Both the position numbers and the translations under genes were made by a program. Under the pieces are notes generated by a model, which saw nothing but the letters and a program-made list of their open reading frames with translations, ran no database searches and was not told where the DNA came from. A DNA stretch of 64,000 nucleotides from Nocardioides antri (GTDB taxonomy: Bacteria > Actinomycetota > Actinomycetes > Propionibacteriales > Nocardioidaceae), in contig NZ_VUJW01000009.1 in the NCBI RefSeq assembly GCF_008373765.1, positions 155,140 through 219,139 on the forward strand, written 5' to 3'. Positions 9,035 to 17,768 of the stretch are shown here, piece after piece; position 1 is the stretch's first letter; each line of letters starts with the position of its first letter.

Positions 9035-9711
9035 GATGCCGACCCTACCGCCGGGTCCTCGAGACCGGCGGCGCGACGCACGTTGACGAACCGCATCCGA
9101 TGGATAGGCGACGGCCCGTGCTCGTCGAGAGCGGCGGTGTGGGTCGGTGTGATGTAGCCCTTGTGCGTGCGGAAGTCGTACGCCGGCCACTCCTCGTCGA
9201 GGTCGTCCATCAGCCGGTCCCGGGTGACCTTCGCGATCACCGAGGCCGCCGCGACGCACGCGGCTACGCGGTCGCCCTTCCAGACAGCGAGGCCCGGGGC
9301 GCCGAGGCCGTCCACCGGGAACCCGTCGGTGAGGACGTACGACGGCGCGAGGTCGAGCTTGGCGACCGCGCGCCGCAGCGCCTCGACGTTCGCGACGTGC
9401 ATCCCGAGCCGGTCGCACTCCTCGTGCGAGATGACGACGACGGACCAGGCCAGCGCGCGCCGGACCACCTGGTCGTAGCACCGCTCCCGGGCCTTCGCCG
9501 TCAGCAGCTTGGAGTCCGCGAGGCCCGGCACGATCCCGGCCTTGCCGGCCGGGAGGATCGCCGCGCCGGCGACCAGCGGGCCGGCGCAGGCCCCTCGCCC
9601 GGCCTCGTCGACGCCGGCGATCGGCTCGATGCCGTGGCGGCGCAGGGCGCGCTCGTAGCCGTAGAGGCCGGCGTCCCGTCGTACCGTCGATCCTCGGGGA
9701 AGCGTGGACAT
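9031..9711 (-). CDS. rnhB: Ribonuclease HII
   Basis: Removes RNA from RNA-DNA hybrids and misincorporated ribonucleotides. The 226-residue protein carries the RNase HII motif GVDEAGRGACAGPLVAGA (catalytic D35, E36), LADSKLLTAKARE, VLTDGFPV and the basic KGD...ASVIAKVTRDRLM segment. The ATG is preceded by TAGTCT with an eight-base spacer, which suggests leaderless transcription. That hexamer includes the lepB stop codon. It is coupled to DUF2469 downstream. Confidence 0.97.
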   Translation of the reverse strand: MSTLPRGSTVRRDAGLYGYERALRRHGIEPIAGVDEAGRGACAGPLVAGAAILPAGKAGIVPGLADSKLLTAKARERCYDQVVRRALAWSVVVISHEECDRLGMHVANVEALRRAVAKLDLAPSYVLTDGFPVDGLGAPGLAVWKGDRVAACVAAASVIAKVTRDRLMDDLDEEWPAYDFRTHKGYITPTHTAALDEHGPSPIHRMRFVNVRRAAGLEDPAVGSAS

Positions 9712-9719
9712 CGCCTTCG

Positions 9720-9725
9720 AGACTA
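9720..9725 (-). promoter_or_regulatory. Candidate -10 hexamer for leaderless rnhB
   Basis: TAGTCT on the minus strand, eight bases before the rnhB ATG. The TAG is also the lepB stop codon. No clear -35 was identified. Confidence 0.4.
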
Positions 9726-10568
9726 GTCCCCGGCCGGCGGGTCGTCAGGCACGCCGTCGAACACGCCGGGATTGCTGATCCAGTCCCACCGGTCGCGCGG
9801 CCAGACCAGTGAGAAGACCTTCCCGACCACGAGGTCGGTGTCGATCCACGGGCTCTTGGCGCAGGTCTCCACGTCGGGGCCGCACATGTGGGCGCGCGAG
9901 TCGGCCGACTGCGAGCGGTTGTCGCCGAGGACGAAGAGCATGCCGTCGGGGATCGGACCGACCGACCAGTCGCAGCTGCCCTCGAAGACGGCAGCGCACT
10001 TGCCGTGGTTCTTCGCGATGTAGGGCGACTCGTCGACCGGCTCGCCGTTGACGAGGATCCGCCCCTGGTCGTCGCAGCACTCGATGACGTCGCCCTCGAT
10101 GCCGACGACGCGCTTCACGAGGTGCCCGCCGGTCGGGTAGAGCCCGATCTTGGACAGCACGTTGGCGAGGCCGGTCGGCGCCGGCTCCTCGCCGGTCAGC
10201 CAGCTGCCGGGATCCTCGAAGACGACGACGTCGCCGCGGGACGGGTCTCCCCCGAACCAGTAGGAGACCTTCTGCACCAGGATCCGGTCGTTGCGGATCA
10301 GGCCCGGCTCCATCGACTCGGACGGGATGTAGAACGCCTGGACGAAGAACGTCTTGATGACGACGGCGAGCACCAGTGCGATGCCGAGCAGCAAGATGCT
10401 CTCCTGCCACACCGGGAGGTGCTTGCGCTCGCCCTTCTTCACCGGTGCAGCCGCTCCATCGCCCTCGTCGCTGGACCGGTCGCTGGACTCCTCGGAAGAG
10501 CCGTCCGAGGCCGCTGGGGCCTCGGGCGCCTCCTCGATGGCGTCGGGCTCGCCGGCGTCGGTCGTCAC
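9723..10568 (-). CDS. lepB: Signal peptidase I
   Basis: Membrane serine protease that removes signal peptides. The 281-residue protein has a long acidic, Ser-rich cytoplasmic N-terminus (about 1-45), one transmembrane segment (about 56-75), and the catalytic Ser-Lys dyad: S85 in IPSESMEPGL and K152 in GGHLVKRVVGIEGD. GDNRSQSADSR marks box E. The GTG start follows TAGAGT by eight bases with no clear Shine-Dalgarno sequence, consistent with a leaderless message. It lies between rplS and rnhB, as in other actinobacteria. Confidence 0.97.
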   Translation of the reverse strand: MTTDAGEPDAIEEAPEAPAASDGSSEESSDRSSDEGDGAAAPVKKGERKHLPVWQESILLLGIALVLAVVIKTFFVQAFYIPSESMEPGLIRNDRILVQKVSYWFGGDPSRGDVVVFEDPGSWLTGEEPAPTGLANVLSKIGLYPTGGHLVKRVVGIEGDVIECCDDQGRILVNGEPVDESPYIAKNHGKCAAVFEGSCDWSVGPIPDGMLFVLGDNRSQSADSRAHMCGPDVETCAKSPWIDTDLVVGKVFSLVWPRDRWDWISNPGVFDGVPDDPPAGD

Positions 10569-10576
10569 AGGTACTG

Positions 10577-10582
10577 ACTCTA
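10577..10582 (-). promoter_or_regulatory. Candidate -10 hexamer for leaderless lepB
   Basis: TAGAGT on the minus strand, eight bases upstream of the lepB GTG, in the 26-base gap after rplS. The distance places the predicted transcription start at or next to the start codon. Confidence 0.4.
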
Positions 10583-10594
10583 GCCAGTGCCTGA

Positions 10595-10957
10595 TCAGGC
10601 CTCGCGGCGCTCCTTGATCTTGGCGGCCTTGCCGCGCAGGTTGCGCAGGTAGTAGAGCTTCGCGCGGCGGACGTCACCGCGGGTGACGACCTCGATCTGC
10701 TCGAAGATGGGCGAGTGGAGCGGGAAGGTCCGCTCGACACCGACGCCGAAGGACACCTTGCGAACGGTGAACGTGCGGCCGACGCCGCTGCCGTGGATGC
10801 GGATCACGACACCCTGGAAGATCTGGACCCGGGACCGGTTGCCCTCGACGACCTTGACGTGGACCTTGACGGTGTCACCGGCGCGGAAGGCGGGGATGTC
10901 GTCGCGCTTCGCGGCCTTGCCGAGCTCGGCGACGATGGACGGGGAAACGTTGCTCAT
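10595..10957 (-). CDS. rplS: 50S ribosomal protein L19
   Basis: L19, at the 30S-50S interface. The 120-residue protein shows [58 protein letters not shown] and the basic C-terminus [20 protein letters not shown], at the usual family length. The ATG at 10957 has GAGGAGCC upstream, so the longer frame to 11026 is not used. In mycobacteria it directly follows trmD-lppW. Here an ammonium channel and a Fic gene lie between trmD and rplS. Confidence 0.98.
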   Translation of the reverse strand: MSNVSPSIVAELGKAAKRDDIPAFRAGDTVKVHVKVVEGNRSRVQIFQGVVIRIHGSGVGRTFTVRKVSFGVGVERTFPLHSPIFEQIEVVTRGDVRRAKLYYLRNLRGKAAKIKERREA

Positions 10958-11155
10958 GATGGCTCCTCGCGAGTGCCACAGGTCAACCGCGGATAGTGGG
11001 TCGTGATCCAACAGGTGGCGCAGCACGTCCGACGGTTCCCCTGTGGCAGAAGCGTCCGTGGCGCCGACGGACGATCATCGCACAGGAGCCGGGACGGTCG
11101 GTAATCGCCACCGGCGCCTCCAGAGCCCCGTCCCGGCGTCGGGGAGAATGCCGTC

Positions 11156-12379
11156 GTGACCGACGCCGGCCCGGCTCGTGACTGGGCGCCCCACACCTTC
11201 GAGTCGCGACCCTACCGGCAGCGGGTCGCCCGGGGGCCGCGGTCCGACCGGCAGCTGCGCGAGGTCACGGTGGCGCTGCCGCCGTTCATCCGCGAGCGCG
11301 ACTTCGCGATGGAGCGACCGCTCGCCGCGATGACGACCGCCAGCGCCGGCGACCTCGGCCACCTCGACCTCGTGCACGGCAGGACCCTGAAGGCCCTCAA
11401 CCACCTCCAGCTCCGCACCGAGGCCGTCGACTCCTCGAAGATCGAGAACGTCGACGCCAGCCTGGCCGACTACGGGCGTGCCCTCCTCGGCGCCGGGGCC
11501 AACGCGTCCGCGATCTCGATGGCCTCGGCGACCGGAGCGCTGACGCGCATGATCCGCGACGCCGAGACGACCCGGAAGATCCGCGCCGAGGCGCTCCTCA
11601 AGGCCCATCACGAGCTGTTCCGGCGCAATCCCGACGAGGCACACCGGGCCGGCACGTTCCGCACCACGCAGAACTGGGTCGGCGGGAGCGACTACTCCCC
11701 CCTCGGCGCGCTGCACGTGCCGCCTCCCCCCGAGACCGTGCCCGACTACCTCGACGACCTCTTCGCCTACGCCAACCGCGACGACGTGCCGATCCTCGTG
11801 CAGGCCGCGATCGTGCATGCCCAGTTCGAGTCGATCCACCCGTTCATCGACGGCAACGGCCGGCTCGGCCGTGCGCTGATCCACGCCGTGCTGCGACGCC
11901 GCCGTGCCACCCGGCACCTCACGGTGCCGATCGCGTCCGCCCTGGTCGCCCACCGGGAGGGCTACTTCGACGCCCTCAACCACTACCGCGAAGGGTCCGC
12001 AGGGCCCCTGGTCGCCATGCTGGCGTCGGCCACCAGCGTGGCGACCGGGGAGTCGTGGCGTACGGCGACGCACCTGCGCGATCTCCGGAGGGAGTGGCAC
12101 GACGCGGTCGGGGGCTCCCGGCCGGGGACGCCGCTGCACCGCCTCCTCGACCTGCTCACCGAGGAGCCGATCGTCAACGTCGCCCTCGTCACGGGGCGGA
12201 TCGACGTCCCCGAGGCCGCCGCGAGCGAGGCGATCGCCGCCCTCGTCGACGCGAAGGTGCTGACGAGAGCGCGGGGCTCCCGGCGCGCGCCCGTGTGGCT
12301 CGCGACGTCGGTGCTCGACGAGGTGGCGGACCTCAGCTCACGGATCCAGGCCTCGAGCCGGCGGCTGCGCGAGGCGTAG
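11156..12379 (+). CDS. Fic/DOC family protein, class II self-inhibited (probable AMPylase)
   Basis: Fic enzymes usually transfer AMP from ATP to a target hydroxyl. The 407-residue protein has an N-terminal Fic_N-like helical domain containing the inhibitory motif SSKIEN (S93-N98, matching [S/T]xxxE[G/N]), so it is class II with a built-in inhibitory helix. The intact catalytic loop HPFIDGNGRLGR (228-239) follows, then a C-terminal winged-helix region (about 320-400). No separate antitoxin gene is present. The GTG start follows GGGGAG. It is a plus-strand gene inserted between two minus-strand core operons and separated from amtB by a strong terminator. The target is unknown. Confidence 0.9.
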   Translation: MTDAGPARDWAPHTFESRPYRQRVARGPRSDRQLREVTVALPPFIRERDFAMERPLAAMTTASAGDLGHLDLVHGRTLKALNHLQLRTEAVDSSKIENVDASLADYGRALLGAGANASAISMASATGALTRMIRDAETTRKIRAEALLKAHHELFRRNPDEAHRAGTFRTTQNWVGGSDYSPLGALHVPPPPETVPDYLDDLFAYANRDDVPILVQAAIVHAQFESIHPFIDGNGRLGRALIHAVLRRRRATRHLTVPIASALVAHREGYFDALNHYREGSAGPLVAMLASATSVATGESWRTATHLRDLRREWHDAVGGSRPGTPLHRLLDLLTEEPIVNVALVTGRIDVPEAAASEAIAALVDAKVLTRARGSRRAPVWLATSVLDEVADLSSRIQASSRRLREA

Positions 12380-12397
12380 CGCCCGCGAGAACGGCCA

Positions 12398-12431
12398 CAG
12401 GCCCGCCCCGGTCGGAACCGGGACGGGCCTG
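12398..12431. terminator. Strong hairpin between the convergent Fic and ammonium-channel genes
   Basis: A 15-base arm (12398-12412) pairs with 12417-12431 with one mismatch around the loop CGGA. The stem is very GC-rich, with no U-tract on either strand. It sits 18 bases after the Fic stop and 22 bases after the amtB stop on the opposite strand, so it can serve both genes. Confidence 0.65.
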
Positions 12432-12453
12432 CGGATGATCCGCTCGGGCGACG

Positions 12454-13710
12454 TCAGATCGCGTAGCCCTCGCCGTGGAGCACGAGGTCGATGCCGGCGA
12501 TCTCGTCCTCCTCCTTGGCGCGGAAGCCGATCGTCTTCTCGATGACCGTGCCGAGGATGAAGGCCACGATGAACGAGTAGGCCATGATCGAGAAGGCGGG
12601 GATCGCCTGGACCACGAGCTGCTCGAAGTTGCCGCCGGTGAACAGGCCGGTGTCGATGGCGAAGAAGCCCAGGTAGAGCGTGCCGATGACACCCGCGACC
12701 AGGTGGATGCCGACGACGTCGAGCGTGTCGTCGACGCCGATCTTGTACTTGAGCTCGATCGCGTAGGCGCAGACCGAACCGGCGATGAGGCCGAGCACGA
12801 TCGCCCAGATCGGCGTCAGGTTGGCGCACGACGGGGTGATCGCGACCAGACCGGCCACGATGCCGGAGGCGGCGCCGACCGCGGTCGGCTTCCCCTCCTT
12901 GAAGTGCTCGACGACGATCCAGCCGACCAGCGCGGCCGCGGGGCACACCATGGTGTTGACGAAGATCAGGCCGACCTGGCCGTCGGCGATGGCCGCGCCG
13001 CCGTTGAAGCCGAACCAGCCGAACCACAGGATCGCGGCACCGATCAGCACCAGCGGGACGTTGTGGGGCTGCGCCTCCTCCTTGGAGAAGCCGACCTTCC
13101 GCCTGCCGAGCACCAGCGCGAGCGCGAGCGCGGCCGCGCCGGCGTTGATGTGGACCGCGGTGCCGCCGGCGAAGTCGATCGTGCCGGTCGAGAAGCCGAA
13201 CTGCTCGTCGAGCTTGTTCACCCAGCCGGTGAAGTCACCGCTCGCGTCGAACGCGAACACCCACGACGCCACCGGGAAGTACACGAGGGTCGCGAAGAGG
13301 CCGGCGAACAGCATCCAGGGCCAGAAGCGGGCACGGTCGGCGATCGAGCCCGAGATCAGGGCGACGGTGATGATCGCGAACGTCGAGCCGAAGATCGCGC
13401 TAGCCATGACGAGCCCGGAGCCGTCGTCGCCGGCGAACGCGGCGTTGGCGGCGTCCTGCAGGCCGAAGTCGGAGAACGGGTTACCGAGGACCCGCGGGAT
13501 CCAGTCGGCGTCGGAGCCGTCGACGTACGCCTGGTTGAAGCCGTAGAGAATCCACAGCACACCGACGACGCCGATGCTGCCGAAGCTGAGCATCATCATC
13601 GAGATCACGCTCTTCGACTTGACCAGGCCGCCGTAGAAGAACGCCAGGCCCGGCGTCATGAAGAGGACGAGGGCTGCTGTGATCAGCAACCACAGAACTG
13701 CAAGGTCCAT
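12454..13710 (-). CDS. amtB: Ammonium channel (Amt family), stand-alone copy
   Basis: Trimeric membrane channel for ammonium uptake. The 418-residue protein has about 11 transmembrane helices, beginning MDLAVLWLLITAALVLFM without a cleaved signal. Pore landmarks are present: DFAGGTAVHINAG (first pore His), GIHLVAG (second pore His) and [23 protein letters not shown]. The ATG at 13710 has GAGGAG about ten bases upstream. It is not linked to glnB here, unlike the second copy at 22708-24042. The 5' region has a GlnR-type operator (13809-13846), so induction under nitrogen limitation is likely. Confidence 0.96.
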   Translation of the reverse strand: MDLAVLWLLITAALVLFMTPGLAFFYGGLVKSKSVISMMMLSFGSIGVVGVLWILYGFNQAYVDGSDADWIPRVLGNPFSDFGLQDAANAAFAGDDGSGLVMASAIFGSTFAIITVALISGSIADRARFWPWMLFAGLFATLVYFPVASWVFAFDASGDFTGWVNKLDEQFGFSTGTIDFAGGTAVHINAGAAALALALVLGRRKVGFSKEEAQPHNVPLVLIGAAILWFGWFGFNGGAAIADGQVGLIFVNTMVCPAAALVGWIVVEHFKEGKPTAVGAASGIVAGLVAITPSCANLTPIWAIVLGLIAGSVCAYAIELKYKIGVDDTLDVVGIHLVAGVIGTLYLGFFAIDTGLFTGGNFEQLVVQAIPAFSIMAYSFIVAFILGTVIEKTIGFRAKEEDEIAGIDLVLHGEGYAI

Positions 13711-13808
13711 GGAAAACAAACTCCTCGGGAGGTTCGGGTCCTGTCGTTCGACCCACAGAGGCCGACGTCATTGCCGACCACACGATGCGCCGCATACTTG
13801 CGACGCGT

Positions 13809-13846
13809 CGTTTCACCTCACGACCGATCGTGTTTCGCGTGTGTTA
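13809..13846 (-). promoter_or_regulatory. GlnR-type operator upstream of the first ammonium-channel gene
   Basis: On the minus strand the sequence reads GTAAC-n6-GAAAC-n6-GGTCG-n6-GAAAC. This has exactly the spacing of the actinobacterial GlnR box (gTnAC-n6-GaAAC-n6-GtnAC-n6-GAAAC). Three of the four half-sites are perfect and the third is degenerate. The box ends 98 bases before the ATG. GlnR activates amtB in Streptomyces, and no glnR gene is in this window. Confidence 0.75.
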
Positions 13847-13866
13847 CAGGTTCACGCCCGGACTTC

Positions 13867-15045
13867 TCAGGAGTCCTGGCGCCGAGGCTTGGTCAGGATG
13901 ACCGCCCCCGGCGGTGCCGGGAGGTCGCTCCGGAGGCGGTACCCGGCCTTGCGGTACATCCGCTGGTTGCGGAGGCTTCCCTCGCCCGTGAAGAGGAGGT
14001 ACGTCGTCACGGTCGCCGGGGCGACGGCCTCGATGTGCTCCAGCAGCACCCGGCCGAGGCCCTGGCCCTGGAGGTCGGGCGCGACCATGATCCGGCCGAT
14101 GTCCCAGGCGGTGCCCTCGGGGCCCTCGACCCGGCCGCGGACCGCCGCGACCAGTCGTCCCGCGCGGCGCACGACGTAGGTGTCCCACTCGCGCAGCCAC
14201 GCCTGCACGTCTTCGAGCGACTCGTGGAGGGCAGGGATGTAGGCGCCGGGGTTGGCCTCGGCCTCCTGCATCCAGCAGGCCCGTTGCAGGGTCAGCAGCT
14301 CGCCTGCGTCGGCCGGGACGGCGCGCTCGATGGGAGTGCCGTCGTCGAGGGCCGACGGGGCCAGCAGGTCGGGCCGGCGCTCCGCCGTACGACGCCGCGC
14401 CTGCTCGTGCCGCCAGCGGGCGACCGCGCCGTGGTCGCCGGACCGCAGCACGGCGGGCACCTCGCGGCCCTGCCAGACCGGGGGCTTGGTGTAGACGGGG
14501 TACTCCAGCAGGCCGCCGGTGCTGTCGGCGTGGGACTCCTCCACCAGCGACTCCGCGTTGCCCATGAAGCCCGGCAGCAGCCGGACGACGGCCTCGGTGA
14601 TCGCGAGGGCTGCGACCTCTCCCCCGTTGAGCACGTAGTCGCCCAGGCTGATCTCGCGCACCTCGGCGATGTCGCGTGCGTGCTCGACCACCCGCTGGTC
14701 GATGCCCTCGTAGCGTCCGCACGCGAAGACCAGTCGATCGCGGCCCGAGAGCTCCTCGGCCAGCCGCTGGTCGAACGGCTGCCCCGACGGGGTGGTGAAG
14801 ACGATCGTGTCGGTCGGGGCGACCTCGAGCGCGGCGAACGCCTCACCCCACGGCTCGGGCTTCATGACCATGCCCGCACCACCGCCGTATGGCGTGTCGT
14901 CCACCGTGCGGTGCCGGTCGTGGGTCCAGGTCCGCAGGTCGTGCACGTGCAGCTCGAGGAGGCCGCTCTCGACCGCCTTCCCGGGCAGCGACAGCCGCAG
15001 CGGGGCGAGGTAGTCGGGGAAGATCGTGAGGTAGTCGAGCCTCAC
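13867..15045 (-). CDS. trmD: TrmD tRNA (guanine37-N1)-methyltransferase fused to a GNAT acetyltransferase
   Basis: TrmD methylates G37 of tRNAs and prevents +1 frameshifting. Residues 1-235 are a complete Trm[29 protein letters not shown], the SAM-binding knot ([12 protein letters not shown] near 108-118, [12 protein letters not shown]), catalytic D174 in SHADS, and the C-terminal [19 protein letters not shown]. Residues 239-392 are a second, GNAT-type domain with the acetyl-CoA loop QGQGLG (326-331) and motif [14 protein letters not shown]. Stand-alone TrmD is about 240 residues. The GTG start overlaps the rimM stop (GTGA). The acetylation substrate is unknown. Confidence 0.93.
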   Translation of the reverse strand: MRLDYLTIFPDYLAPLRLSLPGKAVESGLLELHVHDLRTWTHDRHRTVDDTPYGGGAGMVMKPEPWGEAFAALEVAPTDTIVFTTPSGQPFDQRLAEELSGRDRLVFACGRYEGIDQRVVEHARDIAEVREISLGDYVLNGGEVAALAITEAVVRLLPGFMGNAESLVEESHADSTGGLLEYPVYTKPPVWQGREVPAVLRSGDHGAVARWRHEQARRRTAERRPDLLAPSALDDGTPIERAVPADAGELLTLQRACWMQEAEANPGAYIPALHESLEDVQAWLREWDTYVVRRAGRLVAAVRGRVEGPEGTAWDIGRIMVAPDLQGQGLGRVLLEHIEAVAPATVTTYLLFTGEGSLRNQRMYRKAGYRLRSDLPAPPGAVILTKPRRQDS

Positions 15046-15608
15046 GCTGGCTCCTCGGGGTCCTCGGGCTCCTCGGGAAGCGGCTGCACGAGGCCCGGCC
15101 GGTCGGCGATGACGATCCGCCCACCCGGCACGTCGACCTCGGGCACCAGCGCCGTGACGAAGGGCACCAGCGCGTCGCGCCCGTCGGTGGTGCGGATCTG
15201 CAGCAGGTCCTGGGCACCGTGCAGGAGGCCGGTGACCTCGCCGAGCGGGGTGCCGTCGACGTCGTACGCCGCGAGGCCCTCGAGCTGGTGGTCGTAGAAC
15301 TCCTCGGGGTCGTCAGGGGTCTCGTCGGCCGGCACGGCCGCCCGCAGGACCACGCCGCGGGCGCCCTCGGCGGCGTTGCGGTCGGGTATCTCGTCGAAGG
15401 CCAGCAGCAGCGCCGACTGGTGCCAGCGGGCGCGCCTCACGGTGAGCGTGGCGTGGGTGAACGCCGAGCCCCGGGGCGCCTCCGCGAGCAGCCGCGCACC
15501 CGGCCAGAACCGGCGCTGCGGCTCGTCGGTGCGGACGTCGACGGTCAGCTCGCCCCGGATGCCGTGCGGCTTGCCGATCCGGCCGACCACGACCTCGATG
15601 GTCTCCAC
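15042..15608 (-). CDS. rimM: Ribosome maturation factor RimM
   Basis: Assists 30S head assembly around S19. The 188-residue protein has the N-terminal RimM barrel ([27 protein letters not shown]) and the PRC-type C-terminal domain ([47 protein letters not shown]). The GTG at 15608 follows GGAGGG, and the longer upstream frame only translates an intergenic hairpin. Translationally coupled to trmD. Confidence 0.96.
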   Translation of the reverse strand: METIEVVVGRIGKPHGIRGELTVDVRTDEPQRRFWPGARLLAEAPRGSAFTHATLTVRRARWHQSALLLAFDEIPDRNAAEGARGVVLRAAVPADETPDDPEEFYDHQLEGLAAYDVDGTPLGEVTGLLHGAQDLLQIRTTDGRDALVPFVTALVPEVDVPGGRIVIADRPGLVQPLPEEPEDPEEPA

Positions 15609-15626
15609 TCGTTCCCTCCGAAATGC

Positions 15627-15663
15627 GATGACGGGCGCCGCCATCATGGCAGCGCCCGTCATC
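15627..15663 (-). other. Long near-perfect hairpin between khpA and rimM
   Basis: GATGACGGGCGC (15627-15638) pairs perfectly with GCGCCCGTCATC (15652-15663). After one C/A mismatch the stem continues as GCCA/TGGC with a TCA loop. The hairpin occupies most of the 73-base gap between khpA and rimM and has no U-tract. It could terminate, attenuate or process the rpsP-khpA-rimM-trmD mRNA and so set different levels for the two halves. Confidence 0.7.
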
Positions 15664-15681
15664 GTGCTGGTCGTTCAGGCC

Positions 15682-15930
15682 TCAGCGGCGGCCGGGCCGG
15701 TCGACGTCGACGAAGTCGATCCGGGTGCCGTCGTTGCCGGCGAGCGCCGAGATGACGGTGCGGAACGCGGTCGCCGTACGGCCACTGCGACCGATCACCT
15801 TGCCGAGGTCGTCGGGGTGCACCCGGACCTCGAGCACCGAGCCGCGGCGCAGCTGCTTGTCGCGCACCACGACGTCGTCGGGGTGGTCGACCACACCGCG
15901 GACGAGGTGCTCCAGCGCGTCGGCGAGCAT
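15682..15930 (-). CDS. khpA: KH-domain RNA-binding protein KhpA
   Basis: A small (82-residue) single-KH protein, orthologous to Rv2908c and KhpA of Firmicutes, which binds RNA and affects cell elongation and division in streptococci. The KH signature is VHPDDLGKVIGRSGRTATAFRTVI, with GRSG as the GxxG loop. It lies four bases downstream of rpsP and upstream of rimM, the classic rpsP-khpA-rimM-trmD order. Confidence 0.95.
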   Translation of the reverse strand: MLADALEHLVRGVVDHPDDVVVRDKQLRRGSVLEVRVHPDDLGKVIGRSGRTATAFRTVISALAGNDGTRIDFVDVDRPGRR

Positions 15931-15934
15931 CGGC

Positions 15935-16477
15935 TCAGGCCTTCTCGGTCGGCTCGGCGTCCGTCGACCCGGCGTCGGCGGCCGGCGCCTCCTCGGCGGT
16001 GGGCACCTCGGCCTTGGTCTCGGCGGCAGGCTCCTCCGCCTTGGTCTCCTCGGCGGCGGGCTCCTCGACCTTCTCGGCCTTGTCAGCCTTCTCGGACTTC
16101 TTCTTGGAGGTCACCGCGGCGCCCTTGGGCTCGTTGGCGGCCTCCTTGAGGGCCTCGTTGAAGATCTCGAGCTTGTCGCGCTTGGGCTCCTTGACCTGCA
16201 GGGTGCCCTCGGCGCCGGGCTCGCCCTTGAACTTCTGCCAGTCGCCGGTCACCTTGAGGATCGCCTCGACGGCCTCGGACGGCTGAGCGCCGACACCGAG
16301 CCAGTACTGCGCCCGCTCGGAGGCGACGTCGATGTACGACGGGTCCTCCTTGGGGTGGTACTTGCCGATCTCCTCGATCACCCTGCCGTCACGCTTCTTG
16401 CGCGAGTCGACGATGACGATGCGGTACTGCGGCACCCGGACCTTGCCCAGGCGCTTCAAACGGATCTTGACGGCCAC
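15935..16477 (-). CDS. rpsP: 30S ribosomal protein S16 with an acidic/Lys-rich C-terminal extension
   Basis: S16 of the small subunit body. The core ([58 protein letters not shown]) is followed by about 70 residues alternating Lys clusters with Glu/Ala-Pro repeats, giving 180 residues against 82 in E. coli. Such tails are frequent in actinobacterial S16. The GTG at 16477 has AAGGAGA upstream, so the frame extending to 16594 is not used. First gene of the rpsP-khpA-rimM-trmD operon. Confidence 0.97.
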   Translation of the reverse strand: MAVKIRLKRLGKVRVPQYRIVIVDSRKKRDGRVIEEIGKYHPKEDPSYIDVASERAQYWLGVGAQPSEAVEAILKVTGDWQKFKGEPGAEGTLQVKEPKRDKLEIFNEALKEAANEPKGAAVTSKKKSEKADKAEKVEEPAAEETKAEEPAAETKAEVPTAEEAPAADAGSTDAEPTEKA

Positions 16478-16664
16478 GTTTGTGGTGTCTCCTTGAGAAC
16501 TTGTGGTGGGTGGTCGGCTCCGACCAGGTGGGGAACACCGGGAGAGTCCGATCGAGGGCGCTGCGCCGACCGGTTGAGAGGGTCCGGACGACACAGAACT
16601 CAGCCCCCAAGTCTGCCAGACACTCCCGCCCCCCCACCAATCGCGCCGGGGTCGGCCGATCCGG

Positions 16665-17744
16665 CTACCGGTTCAGCCGGCCGCGGAGCACGACGTACGA
16701 CGGCTCGGCGAGCACCGTGAGGTCCTCGACCGGGTTGCGCGGGTAGACCACGAAGTCCGCGGGGTCTCCCTCGTCGAGGCCGGGGTTCCGGCCGAGCCAG
16801 GCGCGGGCGCGCCACGAGGCCGCGCCGAGGACGTACGACGGAGGCAGCCCCATCTCGGCCATCGCCAGGATCTCCTCGTGCAGGCAGCCGTGGCGGCTGC
16901 TCCCGCCACCGTCGCTGCCGACGTAGAGGTCGACACCGGCGTCGTACGCCGCCATCAGGACGTCGCGGCGGCGACCGTGCAGCGTCTCCATCGTGGTGGC
17001 GTACGACGGGAACTTGTCGCGCCCGGCCTCGGCGAACTCGGGGAACTTGCCTGTCTGCAGCACGGTCGGCACCAGGGCGACGCCGCCCGCGACCATCTGC
17101 TCGATGTGCCGCTCCTCGAGGCCGGTGCCGTGCTCGACGCAGTCGATGCCCGCGTCGAGCAGGGGCGAGAGCGACGCCGTCCCGAAGCAGTGGGCGGTGA
17201 CCCGGGCGCCGAGCGCGTGCGCGGTGCCGATCGCGGCGGCGACCGCGTCGTCGGTGAAGGACGGCGCGAGGTCGCCCTCGTCGCGGGAGATCCAGTCGCC
17301 GACCAGCTTCACCCAGCCGTCGCCGACCGCCGCCTGCTCGGCCACGGTGTCGGCCAGGTCGTCCGGCTCGACCTCGACGCCGTAGCCCCGCAGGTAGCGA
17401 CGGGTGCGGGCGATGTGCTTGCCGGCGCGGATCAGGCGCGGCAGGTCCTCCCGCTCCTGCACCCACCGGGTGTCGGCGGGCGAGCCGCAGTCGCGGAGCA
17501 GCAGCACGCCGTTCTCGCGATCGGCGATCGCCTGCTGCTCGGTCTCCTCGTCACTGACCGCTCCGCCGTCCTCGAGCCCGAGGTGGTTGTGGGCGTCGAC
17601 CAGCCCCGGCACGATCCAGCCCTCCGCGGCCGTGTCGGCGCCCGGCTGCCGCTCGTAGGTGACCAGGCCGTCGACGACGTACAGGTCGCGCACCTCACCG
17701 TCGGGGAGCACCGGACCGGAGAACCGCAGCGCCGAGGTCGTCAC
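16665..17744 (-). CDS. Amidohydrolase-superfamily metal-dependent hydrolase
   Basis: A 359-residue TIM-barrel hydrolase related by position to Rv2915c. The binuclear-metal ligand set is visible: VDAHNHLG (HxH), VKLVGDW (bridging Lys region), TAHCFG, VEHGTG and VGSDGGG (metal Asp). The closest chemistry is prolidase/imidazolonepropionase-like hydrolysis of cyclic amides or dipeptides, but the substrate cannot be assigned from sequence. The GTG start follows TAGGTT by seven bases, suggesting a leaderless mRNA. It lies between an NYN-domain gene and rpsP. Confidence 0.85.
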   Translation of the reverse strand: MTTSALRFSGPVLPDGEVRDLYVVDGLVTYERQPGADTAAEGWIVPGLVDAHNHLGLEDGGAVSDEETEQQAIADRENGVLLLRDCGSPADTRWVQEREDLPRLIRAGKHIARTRRYLRGYGVEVEPDDLADTVAEQAAVGDGWVKLVGDWISRDEGDLAPSFTDDAVAAAIGTAHALGARVTAHCFGTASLSPLLDAGIDCVEHGTGLEERHIEQMVAGGVALVPTVLQTGKFPEFAEAGRDKFPSYATTMETLHGRRRDVLMAAYDAGVDLYVGSDGGGSSRHGCLHEEILAMAEMGLPPSYVLGAASWRARAWLGRNPGLDEGDPADFVVYPRNPVEDLTVLAEPSYVVLRGRLNR

Positions 17745-17751
17745 CTTCCGA

Positions 17752-17757
17752 AACCTA
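17752..17757 (-). promoter_or_regulatory. Candidate -10 hexamer for the amidohydrolase gene
   Basis: TAGGTT on the minus strand with a seven-base gap to the GTG start and no Shine-Dalgarno sequence. It is located in the 24-base gap after the NYN-domain gene. Confidence 0.4.
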
Positions 17758-17768
17758 CCGAACCCTGC

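Noticed and set aside
11156-12379. Fic protein as the toxin of a FicT/FicA pair
   Set aside because: The inhibitory motif is inside the same protein (class II), and no FicA-like gene is nearby.
12475-15297. Plus-strand open frame of 940 codons opposite the ammonium channel and trmD
   Set aside because: Composition is Arg/Gly/Asp-rich shadow translation. The minus-strand genes have clear homology and ribosome binding sites.
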